In this document: piece after piece, positions 8,240 to 13,232 of the stretch
Layout: each line of letters begins with the position of its first letter
Numbering within the stretch: position 1 is the stretch's first letter
Assembly: GCA_955652655.1 (NCBI GenBank)
Contig: CATPCK010000925.1
Location: 1 to 13,232, forward strand
DNA length: 13,232 nt
Origin: an uncultured Ktedonobacteraceae bacterium
GTDB taxonomy: Bacteria > Chloroflexota > Ktedonobacteria > Ktedonobacterales > Ktedonobacteraceae
Reading direction: 5' to 3'
The notes under the pieces: generated by a model
The model's database searches: none
The model's input: the letters and a program-made list of their open reading frames with translations, nothing else
What the model was told of the DNA's origin: nothing
Made by a program: the position numbers and the translations under genes

Positions 8240-8843
8240 AAGCCTCTGGCGAAGACTGCGCTGTAGCGTCAGGAGCACCTATGACCCGCGGCAATTGTTC
8301 CAGCTTCGTCAAGCCAAATTGCTGTAAGAATTCAGGTGTCGTGCTAAAGAGGCTGGGGCGTCCGACCGTTTGCGCCCGGCCTATCTCGGTGACCATGCCA
8401 TGTTGTATCAGGCTTGCCAGGGCACGGTCGCTATTCACGCCCCGTATGGCTTCAATCTGCGCGCGTGTCACGGGTTGGCGATAGGCGATGACAGCGAGCG
8501 TCTCCATGGCCGCTGAAGTGAGTTTCGCGGACATAGGGAGGCCTAGCAGCGCCGCGATGTAGCGGGCATTCTCAGGCGCGGTGACAAGCTGTACCTGTTC
8601 GCCCAAACGTTGCAGCCGTATACCGCGCCCGTGACCTTCCAGGTCATGCTCCAGCGTCTGCAAGCCTTGTGTTAAGCTTTCCTCGTCAATGTCGAGCAAC
8701 TTGCGCAGTTCGGCGCGTTCCAGAGGTCGGCCAGAGACAAAAAGGATACTCTCAATGGCGGCTGCTATCCCCGTAGCCATCTGCTCATCAGGAGAGAGGG
8801 GAGCCCGTGTTTCAACTGGTTGTTGCGTTATCTGTTTCTGCAT
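8238..8843 (-). CDS. scpB: Segregation and condensation protein B
   Basis: A 201-residue ScpB, the winged-helix partner that binds ScpA and, with SMC, forms the bacterial condensin that compacts and separates chromosomes. The hallmark block is complete: KLTSAAMETLAVIAYRQPV (107-125), then TRAQIEAIRGVNSD (126-139), GRPSLFSTTPEFLQQFGL (161-178) and the closing LEQLP. An N-terminal winged helix (about 25-90, IESILFVSGRPLE) precedes it. Family length is typically 180-220. The usual neighbour scpA is not next to it; upstream lies the divergent clpB instead, and downstream is nfo. The ATG has no Shine-Dalgarno sequence, but a strong extended -10 box ends only nine bases before it, which suggests a leaderless or nearly leaderless message. 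Confidence 0.95.
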   Translation of the reverse strand: MQKQITQQPVETRAPLSPDEQMATGIAAAIESILFVSGRPLERAELRKLLDIDEESLTQGLQTLEHDLEGHGRGIRLQRLGEQVQLVTAPENARYIAALLGLPMSAKLTSAAMETLAVIAYRQPVTRAQIEAIRGVNSDRALASLIQHGMVTEIGRAQTVGRPSLFSTTPEFLQQFGLTKLEQLPRVIGAPDATAQSSPEA

Positions 8844-8852
8844 GGTGAGCCG

Positions 8853-8861
8853 ATTATAACA
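8853..8861 (-). promoter_or_regulatory. Extended -10 promoter of scpB
   Basis: On the - strand the sequence TGTTATAAT is a perfect extended -10 element (TGnTATAAT). Only nine bases separate it from the scpB ATG, so transcription should begin zero to three bases before the start codon. No convincing -35 box is present at 16-18 bases, which extended -10 promoters do not require. Confidence 0.6.
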
Positions 8862-8912
8862 TGCAAAGCAAGATAGACAGAAGGGGTTTTCAGCTACGTC
8901 AATCTCCTGAAC

Positions 8913-8933
8913 TTTGATAAGGTCACACTCAAA
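8913..8933. promoter_or_regulatory. HAIR-like inverted repeat (possible HspR operator)
   Basis: TTTGA (8913-8917) and TCAAA (8929-8933) are separated by exactly 11 bases. The HAIR operator bound by HspR is CTTGAGT-N7-ACTCAAG, that is CTTGA-N11-TCAAG. The right half here, ACTCAAA, matches six of seven bases; the left half, TTTGATA, matches four of seven. A further ACTCAA sits at 8951-8956 inside the promoter. It lies just upstream of the clpB -35 box, and clpB is a known HspR target in actinobacteria. No hspR gene is in the window, so the call is tentative. Confidence 0.35.
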
Positions 8934-8938
8934 TCTTC

Positions 8939-8967
8939 TTGCAATACCATACTCAATATGATATATT
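8939..8967 (+). promoter_or_regulatory. Sigma-70-type promoter of clpB
   Basis: TTGCAA (8939-8944) and TATATT (8962-8967) are 17 bases apart, matching the consensus at four and five of six positions. Transcription would start near 8974, about 22 bases before the ATG at 8996. The reading frame of clpB stays open back through this promoter to a TTG at 8939, but that TTG would lie inside the -35 box and upstream of the transcript. Confidence 0.5.
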
Positions 8968-8986
8968 TCTGTTAGAAAAAATTAGC

Positions 8987-8991
8987 GAGGG
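8987..8991 (+). promoter_or_regulatory. Ribosome binding site deciding the clpB start
   Basis: GAGGG lies four bases before the ATG at 8996-8998. The next in-frame ATG, at 9008, would be 16 bases away, too far for this site. The spacing of four is a little short but is the best available. Confidence 0.5.
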
Positions 8992-8995
8992 ACGG

Positions 8996-11593
8996 ATGCA
9001 TAACCCTATGAAAATTGAGCGATTTACAGATAAGGCACGTGAAGCTATCAGTGAAGCGTCAGAAATAGCCAAACAGCATAATCATGGGCAGATCGAAGTA
9101 GAACACTTGCTTGATGCGCTACTCTCTCAAGCTGGTGGGGTGGTTCAGCAGGTCATTCAGAAAGTGGGAGGCAGTGATGCAGCGGCAAAACGTCTCATCG
9201 AAAGCGAAATCGAGCGCATGCCGCGCGTCTATGGTGCCAGTGAGCCAGGTATATCGCCGCGTTTGCGCAAGGTATTGGAAGGTGCCTGGCGCGAAATGGG
9301 AAATTTCAAGGATGAATACCTGAGTGTCGAGCACTTGCTCCTGGGGATGTTCGAAACAGATTCCGATGCTGTGCAGCGGGCCCTTAGGGCTAGCGGGCTA
9401 AGTCGTGACAACGTCCTCAAAGCGCTCACCTCCATTCGAGGCTCGCAGAGGGTGACCGATCAGAATCCTGAGGGGAAATACCAGGCGCTGGAGAAATATG
9501 GTCGTAACCTGACTGAACTGGCGGCGCAGGGCAAGCTTGATCCTGTCATCGGTCGCGACGAGGAGATCCGGCGCGTCATCCAGGTATTAAGCCGGCGTAC
9601 CAAGAATAACCCGGTGTTGATTGGTGAGCCGGGCGTCGGTAAAACCGCTATCGTTGAAGGCTTAGCGCAGCGCATTGTACGTGGCGATGTGCCAAAGACG
9701 CTGGCTGATAAGCAGGTTGTCACGCTTGACCTGGGCGCCCTCGTTGCGGGTGCCAAGTTCCGTGGCGAGTTTGAGGAGCGCCTGAAGGCCGTTTTGAAAG
9801 AGATAACAAGCGCTGAAGGCGGCATTATCCTCTTTATCGACGAACTGCATACACTGGTGGGAGCCGGGGCCGCGGAAGGCGCCATGGACGCCTCCAATAT
9901 GTTGAAGCCGATGCTGGCGCGCGGAGAACTTCACTGCATTGGTGCGACCACGCTGGATGAATATCGCAAGCATATCGAGAAGGATGCCGCGCTGGAGCGG
10001 CGCTTCCAGCCGGTACTGGTCGATCAACCCTCGGTCGAGGATACCATCAGCATCCTGCGAGGCTTAAAACAGCGCTACGAGGTGCATCATGGCGTACGCA
10101 TCCAGGATAGCGCGCTGGTTGCCGCGGCCATGCTCTCCAACCGCTACATTACGGATCGTTTTCTGCCTGATAAGGCCATTGACCTGGTCGATGAAGCCGC
10201 CAGCCATCGCCGTGTGGAGTTAGATAGTACTCCCACTGAGATCGACGCCCTGGATCGCCGTATTCGCCAGTTGCAGGTGGAGCAGGAAGCACTAAAAAAG
10301 GAGACCGACGCGGCCAGCCGCGAGCGACGGAGCCGCGTAGAGCAGGAGATTGCTAACCTTAGCGAGCAGCTGCATTCCCTCAGGCTCTCGCTCGAGAGTG
10401 AGCGCGAGCCGGTGGACACCATTCGCCGGCTCAAGAAGGAACTTGAAGAGGCACAGGTCGAACTGGAGAAGGCGGAGCGCGAATATAACCTGGAAGTGAT
10501 GGCGCGGCTGCGCTATGGTACTATTCCAGAACTCGAGCGGCGCATCGCCGATATGGAGTCAAAACTGGTCAATCTACAGAGCGCGCGCATGCTTAAAGAA
10601 GAGGTAGACTCGGAAGATATCGCGGAGATCGTCTCCAAGTGGACGCATATACCGGTCTCCAAACTGATGGAGGCCGAGGTACAGAAATTGCTCTCCATGG
10701 AGGATAACCTGCGGCAGCGCGTGGTTGGACAGGAGATGGTCCTGCAGGTGGTCTCTGATGCCATTCGCCGTTCTCGCGCCGGTCTACAGGACCCACATCG
10801 TCCGCTGGCCAGCTTCCTCTTTTTAGGCCCGACAGGAGTTGGTAAGACCGAACTGGCGCGCGCGCTGGCGGAGTTCCTATTTGATAACGAGCAGGCGATG
10901 GTACGCATCGATATGTCCGAATACATGGAGAAACACAGCGTCTCGCGCCTCATTGGTGCGCCTCCGGGCTATGTTGGCTATGATGAAGGTGGACAGTTGA
11001 CCGAAGCTGTGCGGCGGCATCCCTACAGCGTGATCTTGCTGGATGAGATCGAGAAAGCCGCGCCCGAGGTCTTCAACGTCCTGTTGCAGTTGCTCGATGA
11101 TGGCCGCCTGACGGATGGACAGGGGCGAACTGTCGATTTCAAAAATACGGTGATTATCATGACCAGCAACGTTGGCAATCTCTGGCTGCACGAGTACGAT
11201 GGCATGGATGAGGATGAGATACAGCGCACGGTGCGGCAGCGACTGCGCGAAGAGGGCTTCCGCCCAGAATTTATCAACCGCATCGATGAAGTGATCATTT
11301 TCCATAAGATTACGCGTGAACAGATGAAGAATATCGTGGACATCCAGGTCAACCGTCTCCGCCCTCGCCTGGACGAACGCCATATCACTCTCCACCTGAG
11401 TGACGCAGCGAAGAATCTGCTGGCCAACGAAGGCTACGACCCGCAGTTTGGAGCGCGCCCTCTTAAACGGGTTATCCAGAAAGAGGTCGAGAACCGTATC
11501 GCCCGCGGCATCCTCGATGGCTCCATTCGCGATGGCTCAGTGGTAGAGCTTGATACGCAGGATGGTAAATTGGTGATGGAAGTGGAGAAATAA
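8996..11593 (+). CDS. clpB: ATP-dependent chaperone ClpB (Hsp100 disaggregase)
   Basis: A hexameric AAA+ machine that pulls polypeptides out of aggregates together with DnaK. From the ATG at 8996 it has 865 residues, normal for ClpB. In order: the Clp N-domain with two repeats (about 10-43 and 95-122), AAA-1 with Walker A GEPGVGKT (210-217) and Walker B (D282, E283), the coiled-coil M-domain (about 413-515, from PTEIDALDRR to LRYGTIPELE), and AAA-2 with Walker A GPTGVGKT (611-618) and Walker B (D683, E684). Pore loop 1 has Phe (KFRGEFEER, F255) where E. coli has Tyr; pore loop 2 is GYVGY (658-662). The full-length M-domain and the lack of a ClpP-docking IGF/LGF loop separate it from ClpA/ClpC. 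It diverges from scpB and is followed after 17 bases by the kinase/regulator fusion, probably in one operon. Confidence 0.96.
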   Translation: MHNPMKIERFTDKAREAISEASEIAKQHNHGQIEVEHLLDALLSQAGGVVQQVIQKVGGSDAAAKRLIESEIERMPRVYGASEPGISPRLRKVLEGAWREMGNFKDEYLSVEHLLLGMFETDSDAVQRALRASGLSRDNVLKALTSIRGSQRVTDQNPEGKYQALEKYGRNLTELAAQGKLDPVIGRDEEIRRVIQVLSRRTKNNPVLIGEPGVGKTAIVEGLAQRIVRGDVPKTLADKQVVTLDLGALVAGAKFRGEFEERLKAVLKEITSAEGGIILFIDELHTLVGAGAAEGAMDASNMLKPMLARGELHCIGATTLDEYRKHIEKDAALERRFQPVLVDQPSVEDTISILRGLKQRYEVHHGVRIQDSALVAAAMLSNRYITDRFLPDKAIDLVDEAASHRRVELDSTPTEIDALDRRIRQLQVEQEALKKETDAASRERRSRVEQEIANLSEQLHSLRLSLESEREPVDTIRRLKKELEEAQVELEKAEREYNLEVMARLRYGTIPELERRIADMESKLVNLQSARMLKEEVDSEDIAEIVSKWTHIPVSKLMEAEVQKLLSMEDNLRQRVVGQEMVLQVVSDAIRRSRAGLQDPHRPLASFLFLGPTGVGKTELARALAEFLFDNEQAMVRIDMSEYMEKHSVSRLIGAPPGYVGYDEGGQLTEAVRRHPYSVILLDEIEKAAPEVFNVLLQLLDDGRLTDGQGRTVDFKNTVIIMTSNVGNLWLHEYDGMDEDEIQRTVRQRLREEGFRPEFINRIDEVIIFHKITREQMKNIVDIQVNRLRPRLDERHITLHLSDAAKNLLANEGYDPQFGARPLKRVIQKEVENRIARGILDGSIRDGSVVELDTQDGKLVMEVEK

Positions 11594-11610
11594 CAGAATG
11601 GAGAGCTTCG

Positions 11611-13059
11611 ATGCAATCCAATAATGATAGATCAACAGAACCCACTGCTCACGAGCAACTGATACAGATGCTTAGCGCTATTCTGTTGCAGCTCAATGCA
11701 CTGCAGACGATGGTGCGTAACGAGACAATACCTCCCATGCCTTTAGACCTCAACACTCTCTATAACGGGCTGACCACTATCGAACAGATGACGAGAGAGG
11801 CTATTTACGAGATTCGCAGCGCCAGTGATGACGATCAACCCCTGGCAGAGCTGGTGGGGGTGACGCTGGTTGAAGCATTGTCACGCGTTATAGAGGAGAC
11901 AGCGGAGTCGTTGGGACTTTCAAGCCGGGTGGCTTTCTCCGGTGAAGAGCTCACCTTACCCAGCTATACCGCGCGTGTCCTGTATCGCATTGCGCAGGAG
12001 GCGCTCTACCAGGTGCATATGCATAGCAATACACGCAAATTGCGCTTTACCTTCAGCTATGGACGTGACGAAGTACAGATGAGCATCGAAGACGATGGGA
12101 TACTGTCCATTGCGGAGGAAGAAATCCCACTTCCCCACTTTAAAGGAAATGGAACGCAAGCAAGCAACGAGGAAGAAGTGCCTCTGCCTCATTTTAAGGA
12201 AGAAGGGCAGAGCGCCAGCCTGTCGCGCCCATACAGTGTGCTGCGACACCGTATAGAGCATCTCGGCGGCTCTCTTGAAGTCATCTCTCATATTGAGCAG
12301 GGGACACGTGTCCTGGCCCGCGTCCCCTATACCGTACCGGCTACAATAGCCCAATCTACTGTGCCCAGCCTGGCAAGCGGCGCCCCCATCTCTTCAACAA
12401 ACGAAACATCCACAACCGCAAAGGTACGTGTTCTTGTCGTGGACAGCCACGCGGTCTCACGCGCTGGCTTGCGCCATTTGCTGGAGAGCTATGTAGACCT
12501 GCAGGTGATTGGCGAAGCTGCGGATGGTGTGCAGGCTGTGAGTGAAACAGTAGAACTGGGGCCGCAGGTTGTGCTCATGGATGCGCAACTGCCCAATAAT
12601 CAGAGCATAAAAGCGCTAAAACAGATCAAACAGCTCAACCTTGATACGCGAGTGCTGTTGTTATCGGCACAGGAGCGCGAGGAATACCTGTATGAGACAT
12701 TACGCGCAGGGGCAGATGGCTATGTGCTCAAGGATATAGCACCCGATGAACTTGCCCGGGCTGTGCGCGTAGTAGCAGGTGGAGAGGTACTGGTGCAGCC
12801 ACAGCTGGCGGGAAGATTACTCTCACGCTTTGGCAAGCAGGGGCGCGGAAATACTCCTTATGAAACACTGACAGCAAGAGAGCAGGAGGTCCTTCAACTG
12901 CTGGCACGGGGGCTACGCAACAAAGAGATCGCGGCCCGCCTCATTGTAAGCGAACGCACGGTGAACTTTCACCTGGCGAATATCTACCAGAAACTCAACG
13001 TCTCCGGTCGTACCGAAGCGCTGAGCAAGGCACTTGAGCAGGGGTTGATCACGGCATAA
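11611..13059 (+). CDS. Degenerate histidine kinase module fused to a NarL/LuxR-type response regulator
   Basis: A 482-residue fusion. Residues 12-70 resemble the DHp helices of NarL-partner kinases (HisKA_3): AHEQLIQML aligns with the RELHDxxxQ box, placing H14 at the phospho-acceptor site, but the preceding part of the helix is missing. Residues about 78-240 follow the HATPase fold (YRIAQEALYQV, DDG at 161-163, LGGSLEV, QGTRVLARVPY), yet the N-box Asn is Gln (Q134), G1 reads DDGIL and the glycine-rich G2 is replaced by SRPYSV. An acidic insert with an 18-residue duplication (169-204) fills the lid region. A linker leads to a receiver (271-390: D278, phospho-site D324, S352, K374; the second acidic residue is S279) and a LuxR-type HTH (418-475). 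The start has GGAGAG five bases upstream. It probably binds DNA, but kinase activity is doubtful. The order, kinase module before regulator in one chain, is unusual. It lies 17 bases after clpB. Confidence 0.88.
   Translation: MQSNNDRSTEPTAHEQLIQMLSAILLQLNALQTMVRNETIPPMPLDLNTLYNGLTTIEQMTREAIYEIRSASDDDQPLAELVGVTLVEALSRVIEETAESLGLSSRVAFSGEELTLPSYTARVLYRIAQEALYQVHMHSNTRKLRFTFSYGRDEVQMSIEDDGILSIAEEEIPLPHFKGNGTQASNEEEVPLPHFKEEGQSASLSRPYSVLRHRIEHLGGSLEVISHIEQGTRVLARVPYTVPATIAQSTVPSLASGAPISSTNETSTTAKVRVLVVDSHAVSRAGLRHLLESYVDLQVIGEAADGVQAVSETVELGPQVVLMDAQLPNNQSIKALKQIKQLNLDTRVLLLSAQEREEYLYETLRAGADGYVLKDIAPDELARAVRVVAGGEVLVQPQLAGRLLSRFGKQGRGNTPYETLTAREQEVLQLLARGLRNKEIAARLIVSERTVNFHLANIYQKLNVSGRTEALSKALEQGLITA
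12115..12222 (+). repeat. Two-copy 54-bp coding tandem repeat
   Basis: Two adjacent 18-codon units (12115-12168, 12169-12222) both encode EEE(I/V)PLPHFK followed by a variable G/S/Q-rich tail. In the PLPHFK part five of the six codons differ between the copies and all differences are silent, so the peptide has been kept while the DNA drifted. Confidence 0.75.
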
Positions 13060-13119
13060 GCAGGACGGAGAGCGACGCAAGGGTCAATACCGTTCAATTA
13101 CGTGCAATGGGGAGAAACG

Positions 13120-13194
13120 TGTAGGGGTGCAATTCATTGCGCCCTGTGGGATGCATCAACTCCCCAGGCGGACGCAATGAATTGCACCCCTACA
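13120..13194. repeat. 75-base inverted repeat (22-bp perfect arms), possible dispersed palindromic element
   Basis: The arms 13120-13141 (starting TGTAGGGGTGCAATTC) and 13173-13194 (ending GAATTGCACCCCTACA) are exact reverse complements. Inside the 31-base centre a second stem forms: CCTG (13143-13146) with CAGG (13165-13168) and GGGA (13148-13151) with TCCC (13161-13164), leaving a 9-base loop. It lies 60 bases after the stop of the kinase/regulator fusion, so it may end the clpB transcript, though no T-run follows. Such GTAGGGG...CCCCTAC hairpins resemble REP/MITE-like repeats; whether this one is multicopy cannot be seen here. The remaining flanking bases (13060-13119, 13195-13232) show no gene. 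Confidence 0.8.
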
Positions 13195-13232
13195 AATTAC
13201 GCCTGGATGATACCGGCGTGCCAGACATCAAT

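Noticed and set aside
8227..8278. GTG at 8278 as the start of endonuclease IV
   Set aside because: It would overlap scpB by 41 bases and has no ribosome site. The ATG at 8227 has GAAAGG six bases upstream and follows the scpB stop directly.
8996..11593. Calling the Clp ATPase ClpC instead of ClpB
   Set aside because: The full-length coiled-coil M-domain and ClpB-type AAA-2 sequence fit ClpB, and there is no ClpP-docking loop or ClpC-like short middle domain.

Overview
The window is bacterial chromosome with moderate GC, short intergenic gaps and Shine-Dalgarno starts. Three things suggest a Chloroflexota bacterium, perhaps of the Ktedonobacteria: a large zinc-ribbon/membrane-anchor/BACON-like repeat protein, NarL/LuxR-type signalling in an unusual layout, and a GTAGGGG...CCCCTAC hairpin repeat of a kind I associate with that phylum. 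This placement is inference; no rRNA or tRNA gene is present to test it.

Layout. Positions 1-72 are probably the 3' end of an unidentified + strand gene, followed by a clear intrinsic terminator at 126-163 and about 320 bases without a convincing gene. On the - strand come a soluble two-PAS histidine kinase (480-1961) and a Ca2+/H+ antiporter-type membrane protein (2121-3458). Divergent from the antiporter, a 1179-residue surface protein (3715-7254) has an N-terminal CxxC...CxxC zinc ribbon, one membrane segment and about eight external BACON/Ig-like repeats. It converges, with only a 7-base gap, on a - strand pair: scpB (8238-8843, chromosome segregation) followed by endonuclease IV (nfo, 7262-8227, base excision repair). 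Divergent from scpB is clpB (8996-11593, disaggregase). Seventeen bases further on is a single-chain protein that joins a degenerate two-component kinase module to a NarL-type response regulator (11611-13059). The window ends with a 75-base inverted repeat (13120-13194).

How the genes fit together. The 152 bases between scpB and clpB hold a divergent promoter pair. On the scpB side an extended -10 box lies so close to the ATG that the mRNA should be leaderless or nearly so. On the clpB side there is a -35/-10 pair, with a HAIR-like (HspR operator-like) inverted repeat just upstream of it. clpB and the kinase/regulator fusion are spaced like an operon, so the fusion may be made during protein-folding stress. 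The histidine kinase has no partner regulator in the window.

Most of the window is housekeeping, and I see no phage, CRISPR, toxin-antitoxin or defence locus. The most unusual item is the fusion at 11611-13059. It keeps a possible phospho-acceptor histidine and a mostly intact receiver, but its ATP-binding boxes are eroded and interrupted by a duplicated peptide whose codons differ silently between copies.
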